Part shown: piece by piece, positions 39,953 to 48,341 of the stretch
How positions within the stretch are numbered: the first letter of the stretch is position 1
Layout of the letters: each line of letters begins with the position of its first letter
Assembly: GCF_051549785.1 (NCBI RefSeq)
Contig: NZ_CP189974.1
Location: 558,001 to 622,000 of the forward strand
Reading direction: 5' to 3'
Origin: Caldatribacterium sp051549785
GTDB taxonomy: Bacteria; Atribacterota; Atribacteria; Atribacterales; Caldatribacteriaceae
DNA length: 64,000 bases
Notes under the pieces: generated by a model
Database searches by the model: none
Told to the model about the DNA's origin: nothing
The model's input: the letters and a program-made list of their open reading frames with translations, nothing else
Translations under genes and position numbers: made by a program

Positions 39953-40984
39953 ATGTTCCGGAGGTTGTGGGTTTCCCTGGTCATTGCGGTGCTTCTCTTG
40001 CTGGTAGCGGCGTCTTTTGCCTGGGGTTTTGGACAGGTGAAGTTCGCGGTGCTTTCCGATCCCCACTTGAGCTTCCCTGCTGCGAACACCAAGGACTACG
40101 TGAAAATGGAGGACTCGTCAGTAGCGCTCTTTAAGGAAGCCATCGACAGCGTGAACGCCATTCCGGATCTCGATTTTGTGATTTTCGCCGGGGATCTCAC
40201 CAAGGATGTGGAGCCCTGGAATATCGATTTACTGCGGGAGATGCTCGAAGAAATCCGGGTGCCCGCCTATGCGGTTTTAGGAAACCACGAAGTGAGCCCC
40301 ATCCCTCCCAAGGATAAGGAAGCGCCTTTAGCGACGCTCATCGGCGATTCCAAGTACACCGTGGTCTTCGCCCTCCAGGGGTTTGGGTTCAACGGTCCGC
40401 AGAGTTACTGGACCGCCGAACCAGTTCCGGGGCTTTTGCTCATTGGACTTGACACCACCAAGGTGGGGAGCTGGGGCGGTAAGGTCTCTCCGGCGCAGCT
40501 GCGGTGGCTGGAAAAAGTCCTTTCTACCAACCGGGATAAGCTCACCATCGTGGTGGGGCATCACCTCCTTGTCCCCTTCCGGGAAGAAGAGAAGAAGCCC
40601 GAGTGGAAGAACTTCTACCTGGATAACGCTGAAGAGGTGATTGCGCTTTTCGAGAAGTATCCCCAGGTCTCCTTCTACCTCTGCGGCCACCGGCACGTGA
40701 GCACCATCCCGGTGGAGAAAAACGGCATCTGGTACATCGAGAACGCTTCCACCCTCACCTACCCCATGTCCTACACCGTGTACACCCTGACGCCGCAGAA
40801 GCTCGAATATGAAGTGGTGCGCCTCAAAGCCACCCCGGAGATCTGGGAAGTGGCCAAAAAGACCATGGGAGAAGATCCTTTCTGGAAGCCTAGGGCCGAG
40901 GCAACTGCTGAAGAAACCCTGGCGTACGTGGAAGCGGCCGATTTTGTGAAGTTCAGCATGCCGGTTCGGTTTCAGAAAAAATAG
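39953..40984 (+). CDS. Exported metallophosphoesterase (calcineurin-like)
   Basis: A 343-residue secreted protein. A signal peptide spans residues ~1-24 (VIAVLLLLVAASFAWG). The binuclear-metal motifs of calcineurin-like enzymes are intact: LSDPHLSF (DxH), FAGDLTKD (GD), VLGNHEVS (GNHE), VVGHHLLV and LCGHRHVS (GHxH). It probably hydrolyses phosphomono- or diesters outside the cytoplasm. ATG 39953 has aaaggag 8 nt upstream; the open frame from 39908 is in the promoter. It lies 18 bp before the alkaline phosphatase gene, under the same putative Pho boxes. Confidence 0.9.
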   Translation: MFRRLWVSLVIAVLLLLVAASFAWGFGQVKFAVLSDPHLSFPAANTKDYVKMEDSSVALFKEAIDSVNAIPDLDFVIFAGDLTKDVEPWNIDLLREMLEEIRVPAYAVLGNHEVSPIPPKDKEAPLATLIGDSKYTVVFALQGFGFNGPQSYWTAEPVPGLLLIGLDTTKVGSWGGKVSPAQLRWLEKVLSTNRDKLTIVVGHHLLVPFREEEKKPEWKNFYLDNAEEVIALFEKYPQVSFYLCGHRHVSTIPVEKNGIWYIENASTLTYPMSYTVYTLTPQKLEYEVVRLKATPEIWEVAKKTMGEDPFWKPRAEATAEETLAYVEAADFVKFSMPVRFQKK

Positions 40985-41002
40985 GAAAGGAGGTTTGTGG
41001 AA

Positions 41003-42562
41003 ATGGTCTCTCGGTTTCGGTACCTGGTTGTAACGGTTGTGCTCATGGCCATGTTCTTGGGAAGCGTCGCCTTTGCGGCTGGGGTAAAGTACGTGTTCCT
41101 CTTCATCGGCGATGGAATGAGCATAAGTAGCGTCACCGCCACCGAGCTCTACCTCTACGATGTGAAACGGGGTGAAAAGGATGCCCCCGGGATCGAGCGG
41201 ATTTCCTTCACCAAGTTCCCGGTGGTGGGTCTCATGAACACCTTCGACGCCGGCCGGTACATCACCGACTCGGCTTCGGCGATCACCGCCATGTTGAGCG
41301 GCCGGAAGACCTTAGACGGCGTCCTCAACATGGACGTGACGAAAACCGAGAAGTTCACCACCTTGGCCGAAGAAGCCCAGAGAGCCGGAAAGAAGATCGG
41401 AGACTTGAGCACCGTGTCACTCGACCACGCCACCCCCGCAGGATTGTATGCCCACAATCCCTCCCGGAATAACTACTACGACATCGCCCTGGAGTTGGCA
41501 AAGAGCGGTTTCAACTACTTCGCCGGCGGTGGTTTCCGTCAGCCCACCGGAAAGGAGAAGGACAAGGAGAGCATCTTCGACATCCTCAAAAAAGAGGGCT
41601 ACACCGTGATTCAGAGCCGCAGCGACTTCGAAAAACTCACCGCCCCCGCCGACAAAATAGTGGTGATCAACCCGGTGCTCGATGCTGAAGCCGCCATGCC
41701 CTACGCCATCGACCGGGGAGCTGAGGAGTTTTCTCTGGCCGAACTCACCCGCAAGGGCATCGAGCTCCTTGCCGACAATCCCAACGGCTTCTTCATGCAC
41801 GTGGAGGGCGGAAAAATCGACTGGGCCTGTCACGCTAACGACTTGAGAGCGGTCATCGGGGATATCCTCGATTTCGAGCAGGCGGTCGCCGAAGCGGTGA
41901 AGTTCTACGAGAAGCACCCTGAGGAAACCCTGATTGTGGTTACCGCCGACCACGGGAACGGGGGCTTGAGCCTCGGTTATGCGCTCACCGGCTACAACCT
42001 CTACCCCCGCAGGCTCGACCACCAGAAGGTCTCCTACGAGGTTTTCGAGAAGAAGGTGAAGGAGTACTTCGAGAAAACCCCCGCTGCGGAGCGGAGCCTC
42101 GAGAACTTCTGGCCGGTAATCCAGGAGAACTTCGGACTTTTGTGGCTTTCGGCAGAGGAAAAGGCGAAACTCCAGGAAGCCGCCAAGGAGAATGCCGAGG
42201 CTCGGGAGAAACTCGCCATGGCGCTTTCTGATTACGAGCGCGAGCGGCTCGAGAAAGCCTTTGCCGCCAGCATGGCCATCTTGCAGGGCGAGAAGTTAGA
42301 GGGTGACGAAGCCAAGGTGCTCTACGGTGGCTACGATCCCCTCACCGTGACGCTCACCAAAATCATTGCCGAGAAAGCCGGTTTCTCCTGGACTACCTAC
42401 GCGCACACCGGTGAACCCACCCCGGTCTTTGCTCTGGGTGCCAGAGCAGAGCTCTTCGACGGCTATTACGACAACACCGAATTCTACGTGAAACTCAGAG
42501 AGGCTCTGGGACTCACGGTAGCAGCCGCGCAGTCTCAATCTCAGTCCGAGCGGGGATACTGA
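41003..42562 (+). CDS. phoA: Alkaline phosphatase
   Basis: A 519-residue exported phosphomonoesterase. A signal peptide ends near VAFA (residue ~26). Metal and catalytic motifs are FLFIGDGMS (Asp), TDSASAITAMLSG (catalytic Ser nucleophile), VEGGKIDWACHAND, TADHGNGG and YAHTGEPTPVFALG. A charged helical insertion (residues ~350-430, rich in KLQEAAKENAEAREK-type repeats) lies before the last metal motif, making it a little longer than many homologues. The ATG at 41003 is 9 nt after aaaggagg; a GTG at 40997 is too close. An intrinsic terminator follows. Confidence 0.95.
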   Translation: MVSRFRYLVVTVVLMAMFLGSVAFAAGVKYVFLFIGDGMSISSVTATELYLYDVKRGEKDAPGIERISFTKFPVVGLMNTFDAGRYITDSASAITAMLSGRKTLDGVLNMDVTKTEKFTTLAEEAQRAGKKIGDLSTVSLDHATPAGLYAHNPSRNNYYDIALELAKSGFNYFAGGGFRQPTGKEKDKESIFDILKKEGYTVIQSRSDFEKLTAPADKIVVINPVLDAEAAMPYAIDRGAEEFSLAELTRKGIELLADNPNGFFMHVEGGKIDWACHANDLRAVIGDILDFEQAVAEAVKFYEKHPEETLIVVTADHGNGGLSLGYALTGYNLYPRRLDHQKVSYEVFEKKVKEYFEKTPAAERSLENFWPVIQENFGLLWLSAEEKAKLQEAAKENAEAREKLAMALSDYERERLEKAFAASMAILQGEKLEGDEAKVLYGGYDPLTVTLTKIIAEKAGFSWTTYAHTGEPTPVFALGARAELFDGYYDNTEFYVKLREALGLTVAAAQSQSQSERGY

Positions 42563-42586
42563 GCAAAAACAAACTCCTCCCCAACC

Positions 42587-42620
42587 CTGGACCCCCCTCT
42601 TGGGGGGTCCAGCCTTTTTT
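42587..42620 (+). terminator. Intrinsic terminator after phoA
   Basis: Perfect 11-bp GC-rich stem CTGGACCCCCC / GGGGGGTCCAG with a TCTT loop, followed by CC and six T residues, 24 bp after the phoA stop. Confidence 0.93.
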
Positions 42621-43065
42621 CGTCCAAGATATCCTGGCAAGACACAGTTGAGGTACATAGCCCATGGAACGCTGGGCACTCTTTCTCAGCAGGACTCAGC
42701 GTGGTTTCAACCACTCAGTGCTGGGTTCTACTCGCCTCGTATTCTCTGAGCGGGTTCACACCTGTGGACGCTCAAGAAACCGGTATATCTTGGTTCCTTT
42801 TCTCTAAAGCTCCAGGGCGGATTTCTCTTCTTACGAACTTCCTTACCTTTAAGGTGGGACCTTGTGGTACCGAGGTTCGTCTTGTCTTGGAGTGCACCAG
42901 AGCGTCTCCCGGAAGGAGCGGCATAGCCGCTCTGTCACCCCAGGGGCATGACTCAAGGTGGTCCAAGATTGGCTCTTCATCGTCAACAAGCAATTATCCG
43001 GAGAAATAGTCGTTCCCTGTCTCCCCCCTCCCTCACCTTCATTGAGCCCAACTTGCCCGACCGCG
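42621..43065. other. Non-coding gap with no recognisable gene
   Basis: About 445 bp between the phoA terminator and the end of the long minus-strand operon. Frames in both strands are short and without family resemblance. A GC-rich AGCGGCATAGCCGCT-type inverted repeat occurs near 42919-42933; otherwise I see nothing. Confidence 0.5.
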
Positions 43066-43338
43066 TCACCCCGTCGACACCAGGGCCGACTTCACCCGAA
43101 CTCCGGGGATACTCCCCAGGCGTCCGGTGAGGGCTCCGAGGGTATCGGTATCGCCATCAACGATGAGGGCAATGACCGAGATGTTCCGTTCCCGGTAGGG
43201 AATGCCCATGCGGCCGACGATGACGTCACCGAATTCCCCGAGGATTTCATTCACCCGCTCTGCCTGTTGCTCCCGGTCGGTGACGATGATGCCGATAACC
43301 CCAACCCTACTTTTCTTTTCTCCTGGCGATGGACACAT
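43066..43338 (-). CDS. TM1266-type iron-only hydrogenase system regulator
   Basis: A 90-residue ACT/NikR-C-like regulator: RVGVIGIIVTDREQQAERVN, VIVGRMGIPYRERNISVIAL and GALTGRLGSIPGVRVKSAL match the TM1266 family, found near [FeFe]-hydrogenase maturation genes. No hydrogenase is in this window, so it may regulate distant genes or the Rnf operon it belongs to. The start is ATG 43338, inside the 3' end of the kinase gene (32 bp overlap); the core homology starts at about residue 11. It is the last gene of the operon. Confidence 0.85.
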   Translation of the reverse strand: MCPSPGEKKSRVGVIGIIVTDREQQAERVNEILGEFGDVIVGRMGIPYRERNISVIALIVDGDTDTLGALTGRLGSIPGVRVKSALVSTG

Positions 43339-44782
43339 TGGCCGTTTTCAGGACCTCCCGAAGCGCCAGGTAGGTAGTGTACCAGTGGTCAACCCGTGCT
43401 TCAAGCTCTGCAATGGGCTCAAAGGTCTTCTCCACCCGGAATGCCCGGGAAAACGCCTCCTCAGGACTTTTGTATACCCCCGCGCCGATGCCAGCAAGGA
43501 GAGCAGCCCCCTGGCAACTCCCTTCCTTTTCAGCGGGAACGACGATGGGTTTTTTCAGGAACGTGGCTTTGAGGCGCATCCAGAGGGCATTCTGGACTCC
43601 ACCCCCAACGTTCACCGCCTGGGTGACCATGTAGGAGAGCTCTTTCTCCATTCGCTCCCAGATGGTCCTGTACTCCGCGCACAACCCAAAGAGCACGGAG
43701 AGCACGAAATCCTCTTGTTCTGTATCTCCCGAGAGGTTCAGGAAGGCCCCCTTTGCCTCTTCGTACTCTCCCCCAAGGAGGTATGGGAAGAAGAACGGTA
43801 CGTCCTCCTCGCGCACGGGGTCGAGCTCTGCGAAAACCTCGTAGGATTCCCTAAGGAGACGGAGTATCCAGTCGACGGCGAATCCACCACTATAGATACC
43901 TCCCATGGCGTAGTAGAGGGGGAAGACCACGTGGTGGCCGAAGGAAAAGGGCTTCCCTCCGCTATCTCCGGCAAAAGAAGGCGGATGTTCCAGGGGAACC
44001 ATGAGGGATTCCGTGGTTCCGGTGGAAATGAGCCCCCATCCTTTCTGGAAGACCCCGCACGCTAAGGCGGCGCAGGGGTGGTCATGGCCCCCGGTGACCA
44101 CGGCAACGTCTCCGGGAAGACCACACTGTCTGGCGGCCTCGTGCCTCAGGCGCCCCAGGGCAACGCCAGAAGGACATAGGGGGGCAAGCTGCTTTTCCTC
44201 CACTCCCACAAGGCCGAGGAGTTCCTCCCTCCAGGTGCGGGTGTGCTGGTCAAAGAGCATGGTCCGGGAGGCAAGCGAGTAGTCGAAAGAGAGCTCGCCA
44301 CTCAGGGCAAAGAGCACAAACCCCGACATCGAGGTCCAGAAGCGCACCGCCCTGAACACCTCCGGTTCATGGCGGCGGTGCCAGAGGAGCTTGTAGAGCG
44401 AGTACTTGTGGTGGGGGGAGAGCCCTGTGGTCTCGTACACCCAGGATGGGTCAAGGGCCACTTCTGCAGCTTCTTCTTTCGTTCTTTCATCGTACCAGGG
44501 GATGCACCGGGTGAGGGGTTCACCACGCTCGTCAAGCCCCACCATGACCTCGGCGAAGCTCGAAACGCTCAGGGCCCTGACACTTCTTCGCACACGCTCG
44601 GGAAACCCCGCTACGGCCGCAAAAAGGAGAGTAGTGAGTTCTTTCGGGTCGTAGTAGGGGCCGTGGGTATCCGAAAAAAGCGGTGTTCTGAAGCTCGTCT
44701 CGGCGAGGGTCTGTCCGTCTTCACTGTACACCTTGAGCTTGGTGTTGGTGGTCCCGATATCGATGCCAAGGAGGAGCGGCAT
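43307..44782 (-). CDS. FGGY family carbohydrate kinase
   Basis: A 491-residue ASKHA-fold sugar kinase. The N-terminal phosphate loop LLGIDIGTTNTKLKVYSEDG, the catalytic/hinge region and TGGHDHPCAALACGV, LISTGTTESLMVP and QAVNVGGGVQNALWMRLKAT all match FGGY kinases, closest in style to fuculo-/xylulokinase-like members. The sugar is unknown. Its ATG overlaps the rnfB stop as TAATG, an unusual operon partner for Rnf. It could provide sugar phosphates unrelated to Rnf function. Confidence 0.88.
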   Translation of the reverse strand: MPLLLGIDIGTTNTKLKVYSEDGQTLAETSFRTPLFSDTHGPYYDPKELTTLLFAAVAGFPERVRRSVRALSVSSFAEVMVGLDERGEPLTRCIPWYDERTKEEAAEVALDPSWVYETTGLSPHHKYSLYKLLWHRRHEPEVFRAVRFWTSMSGFVLFALSGELSFDYSLASRTMLFDQHTRTWREELLGLVGVEEKQLAPLCPSGVALGRLRHEAARQCGLPGDVAVVTGGHDHPCAALACGVFQKGWGLISTGTTESLMVPLEHPPSFAGDSGGKPFSFGHHVVFPLYYAMGGIYSGGFAVDWILRLLRESYEVFAELDPVREEDVPFFFPYLLGGEYEEAKGAFLNLSGDTEQEDFVLSVLFGLCAEYRTIWERMEKELSYMVTQAVNVGGGVQNALWMRLKATFLKKPIVVPAEKEGSCQGAALLAGIGAGVYKSPEEAFSRAFRVEKTFEPIAELEARVDHWYTTYLALREVLKTANVSIARRKEK

Positions 44783-45606
44783 TATCCCCTCACCTCAAGC
44801 AGGGCTGCGGTTTTCCCCACCCGGATGATGCAGTGGGTAGGACACTTCTCAATGCAGAGCCCACAGAGGGTGCACTTTTCCCGGGAGATCACAATCCTTC
44901 CGCTTTCGAAGGTGATGGCACCCTCCGGACAGGTCCGAACACAAACCTGGCACTTGATGCAGCCTTTTGCGCAGACCTTCCGGACCTCTCTGGCGGCATC
45001 AAGGGACACACAGGCCACCGTGACCTGCTCTTTCCTGGGGACAAGGGCGAGAATTTTTCGGGGGCATTCGGCCACGCATTTCCCGCATCCCGTGCACTTT
45101 TCCCAATTGACAACTGGAAGCCCGCTCTCCGGGTCGATGTGCATGGCCGAGAACGGACACACCTGGACGCAGTCACCAAGACCCAGGCACCCAAAACGGC
45201 ACCCCTTGAAGGATCCGGGAAGGATGTGTGCCGCCTTGCAGCTTGCCACTCCACTGTACTCGGCAACCGCCTGGGCCACGCCTTTCCCGCCTTGGCAGAG
45301 CACCACGGCTCTTTTGACCTCCCAGTTACTGGCTTCCTGCCCAAGGAGACGGGAGAGCTCTGCCCACACCTTCGGACCCCCAACGGGGCAGGCATTTGCT
45401 GGCGCCTCACCTGAAGCGATTTTTTCGGCAAGGCCGCTGCAGCCCGGGAAACCACAGGCACCGCAGTTTGCCCCAGGGAGGACCCGTTCCACTTCCTGCA
45501 CGAGGGGATTCACCGGGACGGCGAATTTCCTGGCAAACCAGGAGAGCATGAGCCCGAAAGCAAGGCTCAGAGCGCCAACGAGTACTGTTGGGATGAGGAT
45601 GTTCAT
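44782..45606 (-). CDS. rnfB: Rnf complex electron-transfer subunit B
   Basis: A 274-residue Fe-S protein. An N-terminal helix (VLVGALSLAFGLMLSWFARK) anchors it; then the 4Fe-4S domain CGACGFPGCSGLAEKI with CPVGG, and three ferredoxin-type cluster motifs: FGCLGLGDCVQVCPFSAM, CTGCGKCVAECPRKI, and CIKCQVCVRTCPEGA plus CTLCGLCIEKCPTHCI. It takes electrons from ferredoxin. It begins 13 bp after rnfA and overlaps the kinase start. Confidence 0.95.
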   Translation of the reverse strand: MNILIPTVLVGALSLAFGLMLSWFARKFAVPVNPLVQEVERVLPGANCGACGFPGCSGLAEKIASGEAPANACPVGGPKVWAELSRLLGQEASNWEVKRAVVLCQGGKGVAQAVAEYSGVASCKAAHILPGSFKGCRFGCLGLGDCVQVCPFSAMHIDPESGLPVVNWEKCTGCGKCVAECPRKILALVPRKEQVTVACVSLDAAREVRKVCAKGCIKCQVCVRTCPEGAITFESGRIVISREKCTLCGLCIEKCPTHCIIRVGKTAALLEVRG

Positions 45607-45619
45607 GCGACCTTTCCCC

Positions 45620-46210
45620 CTACTTCACGAGTCCCTTAAAGCCCAGAAAGGCGATGGCCAAAAGGCATGTCGCCACAAAGACAATCGGATACCCCTGCCA
45701 GAACCGGGGTACCCGAGCCATGCGCAGGCGTTCCCGGATACCGGCAAGGAGCACCAGGGCCACCGTGAACCCCAAGGCCACGCTTATGCTGTACACCACA
45801 ACCTGGAGGAGGGTGTACCCGTAATCCACCCCGAGGAAGGTGACGGCAAGGATAGCGCAGTTTGTGGTGATGAGGGGGAGGTAGATACCCATGGCCCGGT
45901 AGAGATTCGGCACATTCTTTTTGAGGAGAATCTCCACAAGCTGCACGAGCGTTGCAATCACAAGGATGAACACCATGATGCGGAGGTACTCAAGCCCCAG
46001 GGGGACGAAGATGTAGTTCCAGAGAACCCAGGTCACGATGGAGGCAAGGACCATCACAAAAGTCACGGCCATCCCCATACCGATGGAGTTTGCGACACTC
46101 GAGGACATACCGATATAGGGGCAGAGGCCGATGTAGCGGGCGAGGATGATGTTGTCCACGAAGGCGGCGCTGACGATGATTTTAAGAAGGGTGAGGATTT
46201 CGGTGTTCAT
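45620..46210 (-). CDS. rnfA: Rnf complex membrane subunit A
   Basis: A 196-residue, six-helix subunit of the ferredoxin:NAD+ oxidoreductase. AAFVDNIILARYIGLCPYIG carries one of the conserved cysteines of the membrane Fe-S site shared with RnfE, and GIYLPLITTNCAILAVTFLG the second. It overlaps rnfE by 4 nt (ATGA). Confidence 0.95.
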   Translation of the reverse strand: MNTEILTLLKIIVSAAFVDNIILARYIGLCPYIGMSSSVANSIGMGMAVTFVMVLASIVTWVLWNYIFVPLGLEYLRIMVFILVIATLVQLVEILLKKNVPNLYRAMGIYLPLITTNCAILAVTFLGVDYGYTLLQVVVYSISVALGFTVALVLLAGIRERLRMARVPRFWQGYPIVFVATCLLAIAFLGFKGLVK

Positions 46211-46809
46211 GGTTTCACCTTCCTCAGCGACCAGTTGAGGAGCGCGATGTAGATGCCGATGAGGAGAAAAGCTCCGGGGGGCAGGATCATCGCCATCATG
46301 CCCTGGTAAGTTCTGGGGAACACGGGACGAGAGAGGATTTCCCCATAGCCAAAGAGCTCCCGCACAACACCGATGGCGGTGATGACGAGGGTGTACCCCA
46401 CCCCCATTCCCAGGGCGTCGGCCACGGCAAGAAGGGGAGGTTTCCTCGAGGCGAAGGCCTCGGCCCGGGCCATGATGATGCAGTTCACCACGATGAGGGG
46501 GATGAAAATACCCATGGCCTTCGAAAGCGGTGGGAGGTAAGCCTTCATCACGAGGTCCACGATGGTGGTGAAGGTGGAGATGACCACGATGAAGATGGGA
46601 ATGCGCACCTCGTTGGGGACGAAATTCCGGATGAGAGAAATCACAAGGCTCGAGCAGGTCAGAACGAAAATCACCGCGGCCCCCATCCCGAGGCAGTTCT
46701 CAACCCGCACCGAAACAGCAAGGACCGAGCACAGCCCGATCATGAGCTTCAGCACCGGGTTTTCTCCCAAGAGCCCGTTCCGGAAGTGGTACCAGAACTC
46801 CCGCATCAT
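46207..46809 (-). CDS. rnfE: Rnf complex membrane subunit E
   Basis: A 200-residue, six-helix paralogue of RnfA. NPVLKLMIGLCSVLAVSVRV and AMGIFIPLIVVNCIIMARAE contain the cysteine positions that pair with RnfA. FASRKPPLLAVADALGMGVG is typical of RnfE/NqrD. Coupled by ATGA on both sides (rnfG upstream, rnfA downstream). Confidence 0.95.
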   Translation of the reverse strand: MMREFWYHFRNGLLGENPVLKLMIGLCSVLAVSVRVENCLGMGAAVIFVLTCSSLVISLIRNFVPNEVRIPIFIVVISTFTTIVDLVMKAYLPPLSKAMGIFIPLIVVNCIIMARAEAFASRKPPLLAVADALGMGVGYTLVITAIGVVRELFGYGEILSRPVFPRTYQGMMAMILPPGAFLLIGIYIALLNWSLRKVKP

Positions 46810-47366
46810 CGCTTTTCACCTCGCACGATTTCAGCAACCTTCGCGCACGCCCGCGCCACGGCGCGGCTTGAAATGGTAGCGCCACTCACCGCCTGGACGT
46901 CTTCCCCCACCCTGAAGGGGCTTGCTAAGGATTTCCCCAGAAACTGGGAGAGGAAACCCACCTCGGCGATGTTTGAACCGAGCCCCGGGGTCTCCTGGTG
47001 TTCCAGAACCTTGAGGCCGGTAATTTTTCCCTCCTCTGTGTCCACCCCCACAAGGAGCACGATGGGACCGCCGTAACCGGTGCTTGCTACTTTGAAGACC
47101 ATGCCCCGGCGTTCCCCGCCACTCTGTGCCTCGTAGGCTTCGAGGAACTGGATTTCCTTTGACTCGGGGAGGGTCCCCAGGGCCGCAAGATCAAGGGGGG
47201 TGAAGGTTTCTGCTTCGGGGAAGACAACCCCGAGGGCTTCTTTGAGCTCTTTCTTCGCCTCTTCGGCGATTTTTTCTTTCGTCACCACGTACACCACAGA
47301 GAGCGAGAGGGCGGCCGCCACACAGACCACCGTCAGTGCCAGTGCCACACGCAGGATTTTCCTCAT
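46806..47366 (-). CDS. rnfG: Rnf complex FMN-binding subunit G
   Basis: A 186-residue periplasmic-facing flavoprotein with one N-terminal helix (VALALTVVCVAAALSLSVVY). The covalent FMN site is in VSGATISSRAV (SGAT, Thr acceptor) near residue 165; GVDTEEGKITGLKVLEHQET and GLGSNIAEVGFLSQFLGKS are family hallmarks. Overlaps rnfD and rnfE by 4 nt each. Confidence 0.95.
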   Translation of the reverse strand: MRKILRVALALTVVCVAAALSLSVVYVVTKEKIAEEAKKELKEALGVVFPEAETFTPLDLAALGTLPESKEIQFLEAYEAQSGGERRGMVFKVASTGYGGPIVLLVGVDTEEGKITGLKVLEHQETPGLGSNIAEVGFLSQFLGKSLASPFRVGEDVQAVSGATISSRAVARACAKVAEIVRGEKR

Positions 47367-48340
47367 GCTTTCTTCACCCCGAATCTCCGTGGCAGCATCC
47401 GGTCAAGAAGCGGCACCAGAGCATTCATGGTGAGGATGCCAAAAGTTACCCCCTCAGGGTACCCCCCAAGCCACCGGATGATGCCCGTTAAGGCTCCGGC
47501 GCCAAAGCCGAAAATCATCCTCCCCCGGGAGGTCATGGGGGAAGTGGTGTAGTCAGTAGCCATGAAGCACGCCCCCATGACGGCGCCACCGGCGAAGAGG
47601 TGGAAGAGGGGATTCTGGCGGGCAAAAAGCGCCACAGAAGAGAGCCCGAGGGCGTAGAAGAGGGGAATGTCCCACTGGACCACACCCCGGGCAAGGAGGT
47701 ACGCAAACCCAAGGAGTAGAAGGAACGCTGAAATCTCCCCAATGCATCCGGGGATAAGCCCCATAAAGAGCCGGAAGAGGAGGTGGGGAGTTTCCCACAC
47801 CGCAGCGTATCCGTAGGCCTTGACAATCCCAAGGGGTGTGGCGCTCGTCACAACATCGACTGGCGTGGCGTATGAGGTCGCTCCAAGGGCAAAGGGAGGA
47901 CGCACGTACCAGGTGGCCATGATTTTCGGCCAGGAGATGAGGAGCACAGCCCGTCCTACAAGGGCCGGGTTGAAGATGTTCTGTCCTATCCCTCCGAACA
48001 TCTGCTTCCCGAGGAGTATGGCCACGCCTCCGCCCACAATGGGGATCCAGAAAGGACACCCGGGAGGAAGGGAGAGCCCAAGGAGCATTCCCGTGACCAC
48101 GGCGCTCCAGTCGCCTACTGTGGGAGGGCGGCGGAAGGCCAGGCAATCCAGTGCTTCAAACCCCACACAGGAGAGGACAGAGAGCACAAGGGGCGGCAGG
48201 GCCAGGCGGGGTCCAAAAAACGCCACGCCCCAGGCAGCGGCGGGGAGGAGCGCCAAGACCACCTGCTGCATGATCCAGGGGACGGTAACCGGACTTTTCA
48301 GGTGAGGTGGGGCAGAGGTGACGAGTCTGAGGTCTTCCAC
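47363..48340 (-). CDS. rnfD: Rnf complex membrane subunit D
   Basis: A 325-residue polytopic flavoprotein subunit. The covalent FMN attachment motif is in VDVVTSATPLGIVK (S/T-x-A-T) near residue 175, and GGIGQNIFNPALVGRAVLLI and NALVPLLDRMLPRRFG are characteristic. It follows rnfC by one nt and overlaps rnfG. Confidence 0.95.
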   Translation of the reverse strand: MEDLRLVTSAPPHLKSPVTVPWIMQQVVLALLPAAAWGVAFFGPRLALPPLVLSVLSCVGFEALDCLAFRRPPTVGDWSAVVTGMLLGLSLPPGCPFWIPIVGGGVAILLGKQMFGGIGQNIFNPALVGRAVLLISWPKIMATWYVRPPFALGATSYATPVDVVTSATPLGIVKAYGYAAVWETPHLLFRLFMGLIPGCIGEISAFLLLLGFAYLLARGVVQWDIPLFYALGLSSVALFARQNPLFHLFAGGAVMGACFMATDYTTSPMTSRGRMIFGFGAGALTGIIRWLGGYPEGVTFGILTMNALVPLLDRMLPRRFGVKKA

Positions 48341-48341
48341 G

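Noticed and set aside
44243..46252. 669-codon plus-strand frame opposite rnfB/rnfA and the kinase
   Set aside because: Runs antisense across three recognisable genes and their boundaries, so it cannot be selected as one protein.
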